Assembly (NCBI RefSeq): GCF_002005565.1
Contig: NZ_BDJC01000028.1
Coordinates: 1-64,000, forward strand
Reading direction: 5' to 3'
DNA from: Streptomyces sp. JHA26
GTDB taxonomy: Bacteria > Actinomycetota > Actinomycetes > Streptomycetales > Streptomycetaceae
DNA: 64,000 nt
Positions 1 to 9,668 of this stretch are shown here, piece after piece. Both the position numbers and the translations under genes were made by a program. Position 1 is the first letter of the stretch. The number at the start of each line of letters is the position of its first letter. The notes under the pieces are model-generated. The model saw only the letters and a program-made list of their open reading frames with translations, was not told where the DNA came from and did not search any database.

Positions 1-146
1 GATGAGCGGTCCTGTCGGTTCTGCGTCACAGGGACGGGTCGGCGTTCCGTGCTCCACGGGGGAGTCACGCGACGGACGTGCGGGATGGTGAGTTCGAACT
101 GAACGGTCCACGGTTCCGGCAGACACCTGCCGGCGACGGTTCGCGG

Positions 147-542
147 ATGTCCTCCGTGACCTTCGAGCGGCACACCTTCCGCGTCGCCGACGCACGGAAC
201 TTCACGCTCCGGTTCCTTGGCGAGACGCGGACCGCCGGTGGACCGGCGCTGTCCGCACGCGGGGTGGAGGCGGCGCAGCTCGTGGTGAGCGAGCTGGTCA
301 CCAACGCGGTCAAGTACGGTTCCGGGCCCATAGGGTTGTCGTTGGCCCTGGCCGAGGACGTGTTGTCCGTCACCGTCCGGGACGGTGAGACGACGCTGCC
401 GAGGGCCCGGCCCGCCGACCCGCGACGCGTCGGCCAGCACGGTCTGGAGATCGTCGCGGCGTTGAGCCGGGACGTCGAGGTGGTGCAGGAGGAGAGCGGC
501 AAGCGCGTGACCGCGCGCATCGCACTGGACGAGCGTCGGTGA
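147..542 (+). CDS. Anti-sigma-factor-type ATP-binding protein (HATPase_c_2)
   Basis: A 131-residue stand-alone GHKL ATPase of the RsbW/SpoIIAB-like type that in Streptomyces usually acts as a cytoplasmic serine kinase on STAS antagonists or as an anti-sigma factor. The N box is visible as ELVTNAVKYG (about residues 49-58) and a G-box region as VGQHGLEIV near residue 100. I chose ATG at 147. An upstream in-frame GTG at 78 exists, but codons 78-146 have only about 65% G/C at the third position, far below the rest of the gene, and neither start has a convincing ribosome binding site. Convergent with the MEDS/ATPase gene that ends at 550. The partner sigma factor or antagonist cannot be named from sequence. 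Confidence 0.82.
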   Translation: MSSVTFERHTFRVADARNFTLRFLGETRTAGGPALSARGVEAAQLVVSELVTNAVKYGSGPIGLSLALAEDVLSVTVRDGETTLPRARPADPRRVGQHGLEIVAALSRDVEVVQEESGKRVTARIALDERR

Positions 543-549
543 CCGCCGT

Positions 550-1524
550 TCAGGCGAGGCTGATGTGGAGGCGCACCGTCGTGCTGTCCTGGTCCGTGTG
601 GACCTCGAGCAGGTCGCACAACTGACGCACCACCCACATGCCGTGTCCGCGTCGCTGCCGCGGGTCGGGCGGGAGATACCCCAGGTACCAGTCCGGCCTG
701 CCGGTTCCGGTGCTGGTGACGTCGCACACGATGCGCCGGCCCGCGCGACGGACCGTCAGGTGCCCCGTGCCCCCGCCGTGCTGGACGGCGTTGGTGGCGA
801 CCTCGTTGACCGCGAACACGAGACGCCGGGTGCCGTCGGGGGACAGGCCCATCCCGGCCGCGGCCTCGGCGACCGTGGAACGCACTGCCGAAAGGTCGGC
901 TCCGAAGCGCATGGCGGCTTCCTCTCCTTCCCCGGACACGGGTGCCGGGGGCCAGTGCCAGCCGTCGTCGGTGGTGGGGTCCGCGTAGCGGCCGCTGGGA
1001 CGGGAGGACGCCGCCACGGCCAGGTGCGGGTGTGTGCGCCGGGCGCCGGCCACGACGTCCTCCGGCAGGACCCGGGTGTCGTACGGGCAGATGATCCAGG
1101 CCGGGCAGGGGGCGAAGGCGACGTTGATCGCGGCTTCGTAGCGGCCCCACTCAACCGTCTCCAGCGAGTCCCTGCCGTGCCAGACCGGCTCGCCGATGAC
1201 CCGGACCCGCTGGTGCCGCCCCGTGCGGGTGTGCCGGTCGACGTACCGGTGGTAGGCGCCGAGCGTGCGTCCGGGCGTCCGGTACCACGCGTCGGCGTCG
1301 ACGAACTCGACCCGTTCGGACGCCTTCCCGAGCGCCCGGCGCAGCAGGTCGATGTTGGCGGGGGTGGTCACCGCCAGTACGGCGTCCCGCCGCTCGAGTC
1401 CCTCGAGGCAGAAGGGCACCGTGGTGGCCAGGAACTCCTGGTCGCTGCCGTACACCAGCGCCTGGTGGGTCAGGCCGCCGTCCCGGTGCGGCCGGGCCGG
1501 CGGTGCGGTCGGGCCGGCGGTCAC
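550..1524 (-). CDS. MEDS-domain sensor fused to anti-sigma ATPase
   Basis: A 324-residue protein with an N-terminal MEDS (DcmR-type sensory) domain starting near HQALVYGSDQEFLATTVPF, and a C-terminal GHKL ATPase with an N box (VNEVATNAVQHGG) and a G box (GHGMWVVRQL). MEDS-ATPase fusions are commonly annotated as sensor anti-sigma regulatory factors; the ligand is unknown. The GTG start at 1524 overlaps the stop of the upstream MEDS-STAS gene by four bases (GTGA), so the two are translationally coupled. The pairing of a MEDS kinase-like protein with a MEDS antagonist-like protein suggests both read the same signal and act on each other (inference). Extension of this frame upstream of 1524 is only a shadow of the neighbouring gene. 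Confidence 0.85.
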   Translation of the reverse strand: MTAGPTAPPARPHRDGGLTHQALVYGSDQEFLATTVPFCLEGLERRDAVLAVTTPANIDLLRRALGKASERVEFVDADAWYRTPGRTLGAYHRYVDRHTRTGRHQRVRVIGEPVWHGRDSLETVEWGRYEAAINVAFAPCPAWIICPYDTRVLPEDVVAGARRTHPHLAVAASSRPSGRYADPTTDDGWHWPPAPVSGEGEEAAMRFGADLSAVRSTVAEAAAGMGLSPDGTRRLVFAVNEVATNAVQHGGGTGHLTVRRAGRRIVCDVTSTGTGRPDWYLGYLPPDPRQRRGHGMWVVRQLCDLLEVHTDQDSTTVRLHISLA

Positions 1525-2414
1525 GCGAGGGTCTCCCGTGCGGTGACGACCAGGGCGGGGGTCTCGTCGAAACCGACCATGCCGATCACCTGGCAGAGCA
1601 GGGGCGCCAGTTCCACGACGCGCAGGCGTCGGCCGTCCTCCAGCCGGGCGGCGGCGTGGGCCAGTGCCCGTACGCCGCCCAGGTCGATGAACTCCAGCTC
1701 CCGCATGTCCACCTGGACGTCGCCCGGCCAGGACATCGCCGTCTCCAGGGCGTCCGCCAGGGCCCGCGTGGTGCGGTGGTCCACACTGCCCACCACGCGC
1801 AGGCTGCGGCGCCCGTGCCGGAAGGAGGGCACGAGCCGCAGCGTGCCGTCGTGGTGGAGCGGCTCGGCCTCGACCTCTCCCGGATGGCAGCCGTGCAGGC
1901 GGTCCAGCTGCTCGGGAGTGAAGCGGCGGGCGTCGTACTGGCAGACGGCCGAGGCCGGACGGCCGGCGAACACCTCGTTGACCTTGGTCTCGTAGTCGGC
2001 GAGCCGCTCGGCCCCGGGCACCGGGCGGAGCGCCCAGCTCATCTCGCCGCTGACGCGGAACCCGGCGTAACCGGCCCGCAGGGACTCCTCGACCTCCCGC
2101 TGCAGGGCGGCCACCATGTCGTCGGGGTCGAACGAGCCCGCCGCCAGATAGCTGTCCTCCGCCGTCGTCACCACGAGCCGGCCCTCCTCCAGGGCCGGGC
2201 GGGGGTCCGTGCCCGATGCGGTCAGCCAGGAGAGGACCTCCCGGGGAGCACACTGGTCGGCGAAGTACACGACCCGTTCACCGCGGTCCAGACCGGCCGT
2301 CAGGTAGGACGTCACCACGCGGCGTTGCTCGGCGTCGTCGGCGAACGCCAGGCACAAGTGATCGCCGTGGTCCATGTCCTGGACCTGTCGGTCCGCACGC
2401 TCGTACGTGATCAC
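1521..2414 (-). CDS. MEDS-domain sensor fused to STAS antagonist domain
   Basis: A 297-residue protein. Residues from about 8 to 190 form a MEDS domain (DHGDHLCLAFADDAEQRRV near the start); residues from about 205 to 297 form a STAS domain (VVGSVDHRTTRALADALE; VDMRELEFIDLGGVRALAH). The usual phosphorylatable serine of SpoIIAA-type proteins (DSSG) appears here as DLGG, so regulation by serine phosphorylation at that site is doubtful. The GTG at 2414 is preferred over the longer frame starting at 2510 because GGGAGG lies about 6 nt upstream and the extra residues are low-complexity. First gene of a two-gene unit with the MEDS-ATPase gene (4-base overlap). Confidence 0.83.
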   Translation of the reverse strand: MITYERADRQVQDMDHGDHLCLAFADDAEQRRVVTSYLTAGLDRGERVVYFADQCAPREVLSWLTASGTDPRPALEEGRLVVTTAEDSYLAAGSFDPDDMVAALQREVEESLRAGYAGFRVSGEMSWALRPVPGAERLADYETKVNEVFAGRPASAVCQYDARRFTPEQLDRLHGCHPGEVEAEPLHHDGTLRLVPSFRHGRRSLRVVGSVDHRTTRALADALETAMSWPGDVQVDMRELEFIDLGGVRALAHAAARLEDGRRLRVVELAPLLCQVIGMVGFDETPALVVTARETLA

Positions 2415-2574
2415 CCCGGCCTCCCACTCTCCCCTGCCGAACCGGCCTGCCCCACCCGGACCGTGTGCCCCCGCCCGGCCGGGCGACCGTGCACCGGACA
2501 CTGTATCCACGGCTGGGACCGCGGCGACACGGCGGTCGCCGGCCGACCGGAAACCGGGCGTGGTTTCTAGCCGT

Positions 2575-2934
2575 TCAGGGGCGCAGGGCGGAGACGGCCT
2601 CCTCGGCGGTGGCGTGGAAGGTGAAGACCTGGTCGAGTCCGACCACCTGGAAGACGCGCATCTGGTCGGGCCGGACGCCGACCAGGCTGAGCGGTGAGCC
2701 GGTCGTCTGCGACCGCTGGTAGGCGGTGATGAGCACCGTGATGCCGGTCGAGTCGCAGTACGTCAGCCCGGACAGGTCGATGATCACGCCGACGTCGTCG
2801 AAGGGGGCCTCCTTGACGGCCTGCGTGAGGATGGGGGAGCTGTGGTGGTCCAGTTCTCCGGTCACCTGGAGGACGTACGGACCGGCCGGGGTGGGTCGCG
2901 GGGTGACGGTCAGCAGGCGTTCGGGCTCGGTCAC
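2575..2934 (-). CDS. STAS-domain anti-anti-sigma factor
   Basis: A 119-residue STAS protein of the SpoIIAA/RsbV type. It carries the standard strand-helix core (VLQVTGELDHHSSP; VIIDLSGLTYCDSTGITVL), with CDSTG providing the Ser/Thr that partner anti-sigma kinases phosphorylate. Start GTG at 2934 overlaps the stop of the upstream PP2C phosphatase gene by four bases (GTGA). A phosphatase directly coupled to an antagonist is the classic partner-switching arrangement: the phosphatase would dephosphorylate this protein and let it release a sigma factor from an anti-sigma ATPase such as the one at 147-542. That specific pairing is inference. Confidence 0.88.
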   Translation of the reverse strand: MTEPERLLTVTPRPTPAGPYVLQVTGELDHHSSPILTQAVKEAPFDDVGVIIDLSGLTYCDSTGITVLITAYQRSQTTGSPLSLVGVRPDQMRVFQVVGLDQVFTFHATAEEAVSALRP

Positions 2935-4256
2935 CGTTTCTCCTGGGAGGGTTCGGGCGGTGCGGGTACGGACAGGGCGAGCAGGGCGGTGTCGTCGCTG
3001 ACGCCGTCGCCCAGGCGGTGCAGGAGTGCTTCGACGGACGCCAGTAACCCGTCGGCGGAGCGGTCCTCGGCGCGGGCGTACGTCGAGAGCAGGTACCGGG
3101 TGAGTCCGCTCTCGTCGAGCATGCTGCCGTCCGCGGTGCGCGCCTCGGTGAGACCGTCCGTGTAGAGCAGCAGGCTCTCGCCCGGCGACAACCGCGTGGT
3201 GGTCTGCACGAACTGGGGGTCGGGCAGCATGCCGACCAGCTGGCCGCCGACGGTGGAGATCGGCTCCACCGCCCCGTCGGCGCGCACCGCGAGGGCCGAG
3301 GGGTGCCCGCCACCCGCGAGGGCGACGGAGAACGAGCCGTCGGCCAGGGGCTGGAGCACGCCGAAGACCGCCGTGCAGTAGCGGGGGTCGCTGCCCTGGT
3401 ACTCGCCCTTGAGGACACTGTCGAGGTTGGACAGTGCGGCGCACGGGTCCGGGTCGTAGATGGCGGCGGCGCGCAGGGTGTAGCGGGTCAGCGAGGTCAG
3501 AGCGGCCGCCTCGGCGCCCTTGCCGCACACGTCCCCGAGGAAGAACGCCCAGCGGCCGTCGTCGAGCGGGAACAGGTCGTAGAAGTCGCCGCCGACCTCG
3601 TGCGAGGAGGCCGTGTGGTAGGCGGCCGCCGCCTCGAGACCGGGGACCGTCGGCAGGGCCGGGGGCAGGAGGGTGCGCTGCAAGGTCCGGGCGAGGCGTT
3701 CGGCCTCGGTGCGCCGCTCACGTTCGGCGGCGACCGTGCGGATGGCCGAGAGACGCAGCTCCAGCTCGTCCATCACCAGCGCGGCCAGGTCCTGCAGGGC
3801 GTCGAGCTGGGCGTCGGTCGGGGTGCGCGGTCGGGTGTCGAGGACGTCCACCGTGCCCAGACGCTGCCCGTCGGCCGTGGTGATCGGCGCGGCGGCGTAG
3901 AAACGGACGCCGATGTCGCCCCGGACGAGGGGGTGGGCGTGCGTGCGGGCGTCCGTCGTGGCGTCGGTGACCACATAGGGCTCGCCGTGCAGGATGGCGG
4001 AGGAGCAGAGGCCGGGGTCGCGGCGCAGCTGCGTGACCCCGGTCAGTCCGTGGGCGGCCTTGAGCCACACCCGGTCGGTGTCCACGATCGACACGGTGGC
4101 CATGGGCGCGTCGAAGATCCGGGCGGCCAGCCCCGCGATCCTGTCGAACGCGCCGTCCGGCGGCGTGTCGAGGACCCGGTAGCGCCGGACCGCGTCGAGA
4201 CGTCTCGCCTCGTCGGACGCCCGGGGCAGGGGAACCCGCAGCGGACTCGTCGTCAC
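2931..4256 (-). CDS. GAF-domain PP2C (SpoIIE/RsbU-type) serine phosphatase
   Basis: A 441-residue soluble phosphatase. A GAF domain occupies roughly residues 25-165 (FDRIAGLAARIFDAPMATVS; CSSAILHGEPYVVTDAT), followed by a coiled-coil-like linker (AAERERRTEAERLARTLQR) and a PP2C-type domain at about 200-435. The metal-binding acidic motifs are seen as VGGDFYDLF and LGDVCGKG, with LLLYTDGLTEAR and SDDTALLAL near the end. The GTG start at 4256 follows AGGGAG by about 8 nt. Translationally coupled (GTGA) to the STAS gene downstream, its likely substrate. Divergent from the hybrid kinase at 4416; on the minus strand of the shared 159-bp gap a TAGGAT hexamer (4327-4332) is a possible -10 element. 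Confidence 0.87.
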   Translation of the reverse strand: MTTSPLRVPLPRASDEARRLDAVRRYRVLDTPPDGAFDRIAGLAARIFDAPMATVSIVDTDRVWLKAAHGLTGVTQLRRDPGLCSSAILHGEPYVVTDATTDARTHAHPLVRGDIGVRFYAAAPITTADGQRLGTVDVLDTRPRTPTDAQLDALQDLAALVMDELELRLSAIRTVAAERERRTEAERLARTLQRTLLPPALPTVPGLEAAAAYHTASSHEVGGDFYDLFPLDDGRWAFFLGDVCGKGAEAAALTSLTRYTLRAAAIYDPDPCAALSNLDSVLKGEYQGSDPRYCTAVFGVLQPLADGSFSVALAGGGHPSALAVRADGAVEPISTVGGQLVGMLPDPQFVQTTTRLSPGESLLLYTDGLTEARTADGSMLDESGLTRYLLSTYARAEDRSADGLLASVEALLHRLGDGVSDDTALLALSVPAPPEPSQEKR

Positions 4257-4415
4257 CCTTACCGCTCCCTGCTGTGCGTCCGTCGTGTGCACCGCCTGCC
4301 GGTGAGTCCCAGGGGCGGTCTGGCTTATCCTACGAAGCTGCCAGCGTTTCTGGGCAAGTCCAGCGGCGGCGACCTCGGTGAACGGTGCGACAGGGGGAAG
4401 AGTGGGAGGCGTCCG

Positions 4416-7400
4416 GTGACGCGTGCGCGAGAGGGCAGGAACGGGCCGGCGGTGACGGCCGGTTCGGACGTGTTCGCCGCCGATGCGGAGGTCGGCGGGG
4501 ACCTCGCCCGGGTGGGCTGGGCGTCGACCCCCCTGGGCCCGCCGCGGCAGTGGCCCCAGAGCCTGCGGACGGCGGTCAGCATCCTGTTGTCGTCGCGGTT
4601 CCCCATGTGGATGGCGTGGGGCCCGGAGCTGACGTTCTTCTGCAACGCGGCCTACCGGCGGGACACGCTGGGCCGCAAGTACCCCTGGGCGCTGGGCCGG
4701 CCGGCGCGCGAGGTGTGGGCGGAGATCTGGGACGACATCGGCCCCCGGATCGACACCGTGATGACCACGGGACAGGCGACCTGGGACCAGGGCCTGTTGC
4801 TGTTCCTGGAACGGTCCGGCTACACCGAGGAGAGCTACCACACCTTCTCCTACAGTCCGCTGCGCGACGACGACGGCGCCGTGGTCGGCATGCTGTGCGT
4901 GGTCAGCGAGGAGACCGAACGCGTCCTCGGCGAGCGGCGGATGGCCACCCTGCGCGACCTGGGGTCGGACCTCAGCGTGGTCCGCACCGAGCAGGAGATG
5001 CTGACCTCGTGGACCAGCAGCTCGGCCGCAACACGCGCGACCTGCCGTTCACGCTGACGTACCTGTTCGAGCCCGACGGCTCCGCGGTGCTCGCCGGCGC
5101 GACCGGGATGCCCGCCGGGCACCCGGCCGCCCCCGCCGTCCTGCCCGCGTCCGGCGGCGTCTGGCCGCTGGAGGAGGCGGCTCGCGGCGAGTCCGCGCCC
5201 GTGCCGCTCGACGGCGCCCCGTTCACCGGCCTGCCGACCGGAGGCTGGCCGGAGCCGCCCGAGCAGGCCCTGGTGGTGCCGCTGCTCCGGTCGGGCAGCA
5301 CGCCGTACGGATTCCTGGTGGCCGGACTGAACCGGTACCGCGCCCTGGACGAGGGCTACCGCGGCTTCCTCGAGCTGGTCGCGGGCCACCTCTCGTCCGG
5401 TGTCGCCAGTGCGCGCGACTACCAGAAGCAGCAGCGGCGGGCGGAGGAACTGGCCGAGCTGGACCGGGCCAAGACCACCTTCTTCTCCAACATCAGCCAC
5501 GAGTTCCGCACCCCGCTCACCCTGATCACGGGGCCGCTGGAGGAGCTGCGCGCCCGCCTGGCGGACGCCGACGCGCCGGTGCGCGAGGAACTGGACGCCA
5601 TCCACCGCAACGCACTGCGGCTGGGCAAGCTCGTCAACTCGCTGCTGGACTTCTCCCGCATCGAGGCCGGCCGGATGCGGGCGCACTACGAACCGGTCGA
5701 CCTGGCCGCCGTCACGGCCGAACTGGCCAGCGTGTTCCGCTCCGCCGTCGACAAGGCCGGCCTGGACTTCGACATCGTGTGCCCGCCGCTGGCCGGCGAG
5801 GTGTACGTCGACCGCGGCATGTGGGAGAAGGTGATCCTCAACCTGCTGAGCAACGCGCTGAAGTTCACCTTCGACGGCGCGATCCGCGTCACGGTCCGCG
5901 GCGAGGACACCCACGCCGTCGTGGAGGTCGCCGACACGGGCGTCGGCGTGCCCGCGGCCGAGATGCCCCGGCTGTTCGAGCGGTTCCACCGGATCGAGAC
6001 CGCCCGCTCCCGCTCCACCGAGGGCAGCGGCATCGGGCTCGCCCTGGTCAGGGAACTCGTCGCCCTGCACGGCGGCACGATCACCGCCGACAGCACCGAG
6101 GGCGAGGGCACCCGCTTCACGATCCGCGTGCCGTTCGGCTCGGCCCACCTCCCGCCCCAGGCCCTCGTGCCGGCCGACGACAGCCGCGCGGGGACCGCCG
6201 CCGACCCCTACCTCGTGGAGGCCCTGCGCTGGCTGCCGGACGAAGCGGACGACGCCGGGGAACGGACGGCCGCGGCGGTGGACGGGACCGGAGCACCGGC
6301 CCGGGCGTCCGCCCCGGCCGCGCAGGCGCGGATCCTGATCGCCGACGACAACGCCGACATGCGCGGGTACCTCGCCCGGCTCCTGCGCGGCGTCGGGTAC
6401 CGGGTCGACGCCGTCGACGACGGCCCGGCGGCCTCCGGGCCGTGCGGGCGGACGCCCCGGACCTGGTGATCAGCGACGTCATGATGCCGGGCCTCGACGG
6501 CCTCGCCCTGGTCTCGGCGCTGCGCACCGACCCCCGGACCGCCTCCGTGCCGGTGCTGCTGCTGTCGGCCAGGGCCGGGCAGGAGGCGTCCGTCGAAGGG
6601 CTCCGGGCGGGCGCCGACGACTACCTCGTCAAGCCGTTCGCCGCGGCCGAACTCCTCGCCCGGGTACGGGCCACCATCGAGCTGGCGCGGCTGCGCAACC
6701 ACCAGGCCCGCTGGCGCGACGCCCTGATCGACTCCCTCCAGGAGGCCTTCTTCGTCTGCGACGAGGACGGCGCCGTCATCGAGATCAACGCGGCCTTCAC
6801 CGACATCCTCGGGTACGAGCCCGAGGGCCTGCCCTACCGTCCGGTCCACCCCTGGTGGCCGGACGCCGACACCGACCCCGAGGCGCACCGGCAGGTCCAC
6901 GACGCCTTCGAGCAACTGCTGGGCGATCCCAAGGGCTCCTACACCATCCCCGTCAGCCATCGCGACGGGCACCGGCTGTGGGTGACGGCCACCTTCAACC
7001 AGGCCCGGGACCCCGACACCGGACGCCAGGTCACCGTCGGCACCTTCCGCGACGTCACCGCCGAGCACCACGCGATCCAGCGCAAGAGCGCCCAGGCCGC
7101 CCTGGGCATGCGGCTCACCCAGGCCACCAGCCTGCCGGAGGCGCTGGCGGGGGCGCTGGACGAACTGAAGCAGCTGTGGCGGGCCGAGCGCGTCCTGGCG
7201 ACCGTCGTCGCACCCGGCCGGGAACCGGCGGTGACCGCGACCGACGCGCCCCTGCGCTGGGACGACCTGACCGCCGAACGCCGGGACGAGCTCACCGCCT
7301 GGCTCGAGCAGCCCCCGCTCACTCCGGTCGACGACGACACGGGGGCCGGCATCACCGTCAACCACCCCGAGGGCACGATGGTGCTCCGGATCGACCTCGG

Positions 7401-8577
7401 GGACCACCGGCCCTTCACCGACGAGGACCGGCTGCTGCTGTCCCTGCTGGCCGGTCAGCTCGCCCAGGGACTGGCCCGCGCCCACCAGATCGACCAGCAG
7501 CGCGAGACGGCCATCGCCCTCCAGCGGTCCATCCTCGGCCCGTCCGACCTGCCCGACGGCTTCGCCGTCCGCTACGAGCCCGCCACCCAGCCCCTGGAGG
7601 TCGGCGGCGACTGGTACGACACCGTACGGCTCCAGGACGGACGCATAGGCATCGTCGTCGGAGACTGCGTGGGACGCGGTCTCGAGGCCGCCACCGTCAT
7701 GGGCCAACTGCGCAGCGCCTGCCGCGCCCTGCTCCTCCAGGACGCGAACCCCGCGCGGACCCTGATGGCGCTCGACCGCTTCGCCGCCGGCATCCCCGGC
7801 GCGGCGTGCACCACCGTCTTCTGCGGGGTCCTCGACCCCGACACCGGCCACCTCACCTACTCCAGCGCCGGGCACCCGCCCGGCATCCTCACCCACCCCG
7901 ACGGCACCACCCGACTCCTCGACGAGGGACGCTCCGTCCCCCTGGCCGTGCGCCCCGGCACGCACCGCCCCGAGGGCTCCTGCACCGTGCCCGCGCGCGC
8001 CACGCTCCTGCTGTACACCGACGGCCTCGTGGAACGCCGGCGCCGCCCGCTGACCGCCGGCATCGACCAGGCCAGCGAGGCCGTCCAGGACGGCCGCAAC
8101 GCCGCCGTCGACGACCTCGCCACCCAGGTCATGACACGCCTGGCGCCCACCAACGGCTACGACGACGACGTGGCCCTCCTGCTGTACCGGCACCCGGCGC
8201 CGCTGGACGTGGCCTTCCCGGCGGAGTCGTCCCAACTGGCACCGGTCCGCAAGGCCCTGCGCAGCTGGCTCGACCAGTGCGAACTGCCACCCCACACCGT
8301 CCAGAACGTCCTGGTGGCCGCGGGAGAGGCCTGCGCCAACGCCATCGAGCACGGGCACCGCGACGCCCCCGGGGACACGGTCCGGCTACGGGCCGAGGCC
8401 CTCGTCGACGACCTCCACCTGACCGTCGCCGACACCGGCCGGTGGAAGACCCCCCAGCCTGACCTCAACACCCACCGTGGGCGAGGCGTGGCCCTGATGC
8501 GCGCGCTGATGCACCAGGTCACCATCACCTCCGGCGCGGCCGGGACCACCGTCGACATGCACACGAGGATCGCCTGA
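4416..8577 (+). pseudogene. Giant hybrid histidine kinase / PP2C phosphatase, interrupted by two one-base frameshifts
   Basis: Reading across three frames gives one protein of about 1387 residues: PAS-like sensor (about 20-175), GAF-like region, HisKA (NISHEFRTPLTLITGP, His near 365), HATPase (NLLSNALKF; GSGIGLALV), receiver domain (LVISDVMMPGLDG, Asp near 688; LVKPF), a second PAS, a GAF-like region, PP2C/SpoIIE phosphatase (EVGGDWYDT; VGDCVGRG) and a terminal anti-sigma-type ATPase (AAGEACANAIEHGH). The first break is near 5008-5010, where restoring one G returns frame (TEQEML to VDQQLGRN). The second is near 6434-6437, where restoring one C turns PAASGP back into PAALRAVRADAPDLV. Both are consistent with a shortened homopolymer, so sequencing error is at least as likely as real decay. 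Start GTG 4416 follows GGGAGG by 7 nt. The stop overlaps the next gene's start (TGATG). Confidence 0.8.
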
Positions 8578-8873
8578 TGACCACCCCGCTCACCCTCACC
8601 CCCGGCCGGCGTCCCGACGGCGCGGCGCTGCTGACGGTCGTCGGCGAGATCGACATGAGCAACACCGACGCCCTGGCCGCGGCCATCGAGACGACCGACG
8701 GTCCCCTCGTCATCGACCTCACGGCCGTCGAGTACCTGGACAGCGCGGGCCTGAGCGTGCTGTTCACGCACACCGACCGCATCGAACTCATCGCCACGCC
8801 GCTGCTGGCCCCGGTGCTGAACATCTCGGGGCTCGCCGGCCTGACCACCGTGCACGGCCTCGACACGCCCTGA
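8577..8873 (+). CDS. STAS-domain anti-sigma factor antagonist
   Basis: A 98-residue STAS protein (TVVGEIDMSNTDALAAAIE; LVIDLTAVEYLDSAGLSVLF). DSAG carries the serine normally targeted by an anti-sigma kinase. The ATG start shares one base with the stop codon of the hybrid kinase/phosphatase, so it is translationally coupled. It is a natural substrate for the phosphatase and ATPase modules at the end of that protein. Divergent members of the family can also be chaperone-like antagonists without phosphorylation. The pairing with its neighbour is inferred from context only. Confidence 0.88.
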   Translation: MTTPLTLTPGRRPDGAALLTVVGEIDMSNTDALAAAIETTDGPLVIDLTAVEYLDSAGLSVLFTHTDRIELIATPLLAPVLNISGLAGLTTVHGLDTP

Positions 8874-8909
8874 GAACGCGGGCGGCGCCGGACGGAGGCG
8901 ATCGTCCAG

Positions 8910-8934
8910 GTCTCACCCGGGGGAACGGGGGTAA
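8910..8934 (+). promoter_or_regulatory. Sigma-B-like promoter candidate for the hemerythrin gene
   Basis: GTCT (8910-8913), a 15-bp spacer, then GGGTAA (8929-8934) fits the GNNT-N14-16-GGGTAN pattern of Streptomyces sigma-B-type promoters. It would place a transcription start near 8941, about 37 nt before the GTG start, leaving room for the AGGAG ribosome binding site. Single-site pattern match only. Confidence 0.4.
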
Positions 8935-8977
8935 TCGCGAGACCGGAACGCCCACCGCCCACAGACGAGGAGTCACC

Positions 8978-9466
8978 GTGTCGTCCCATGACGTCGTCGA
9001 GCTCATCCTGCGCGACCACCGCCGCATGGAGGACCTCTTCCGCACCATGCGCAACGTGGAAGCCGACCGTGCCGCCGCTCTCGCGGAGTTCGCGAACCTG
9101 CTGATCGCCCACGCCTCGGCCGAGGAGGACGAGGTCTATCCGGCCCTGCGGCGCTACAAGAACGTCGACGACGACGACGTCGACCACAGCGTGCACGAGC
9201 ACCAGGAGGGCAACGAGGCGCTGCTCGCGCTGCTGGAGGTGGAGGACACCGCTTCGCAGGAGTGGGAGGACAAGCTCGAGGAGCTGGTCACGGCGGTCAA
9301 CCACCACGCGGACGAGGAGGAGCGGACCCTGCTCAACGACGCCCGCGAGAACGTCGCCGACGAGCGCCGGGCCGAGTTGGGGCAGGCGTTCCGCGAAGCC
9401 CGTGCGAAGTACCTGGACTCCGACTGCGGCAGCGTGGAGAACGTGCGCAAGCTGGTGGCCGGGTAG
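8978..9466 (+). CDS. Hemerythrin HHE cation-binding domain protein
   Basis: A 162-residue, very acidic four-helix protein. Histidine/glutamate ligands of the HHE fold are visible: LILRDHRRMEDLF (residues about 8-20), LIAHASAEEDEVYPAL (45-60), HSVHEHQEGNEAL (about 71-83) and VNHHADEEERTLL (about 108-120). The family binds a non-haem di-iron centre and is linked to oxygen, NO or peroxide sensing or protection; which applies here is not evident. The GTG start at 8978 follows AGGAG. Its position just after the partner-switching cluster, with a sigma-B-like promoter at 8910-8934, suggests it is an output of a stress sigma factor (inference). Confidence 0.85.
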   Translation: MSSHDVVELILRDHRRMEDLFRTMRNVEADRAAALAEFANLLIAHASAEEDEVYPALRRYKNVDDDDVDHSVHEHQEGNEALLALLEVEDTASQEWEDKLEELVTAVNHHADEEERTLLNDARENVADERRAELGQAFREARAKYLDSDCGSVENVRKLVAG

Positions 9467-9668
9467 CGGCCGGCCCCTCGGCGCGGTCACCGGGCGTGCC
9501 GAGGCGCCGGGCCCGGTACCGCCCCGATCCCGCAGGGACGCGTACGGGCGAGCCGGCCCAGCGTGGCGCCGGTGCCCGCCGCGGTCCCACCCCGCACGAT
9601 GGTGCCCACGTCGTCGGTCACGGGCGCGCGTGCCGGCGGGCGTCGGCGTACCGGTGCTCCACGGACTC

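Noticed and set aside
78..146. Upstream GTG start for the first anti-sigma ATPase.
   Set aside because: Third-position G/C of these codons is far below that of the gene, and the family homology begins after the ATG at 147.
4416..8577. Programmed ribosomal frameshifting to explain the split kinase frames.
   Set aside because: No slippery heptamer followed by a stem-loop was recognised at either break, and both sites look like single-base homopolymer losses.
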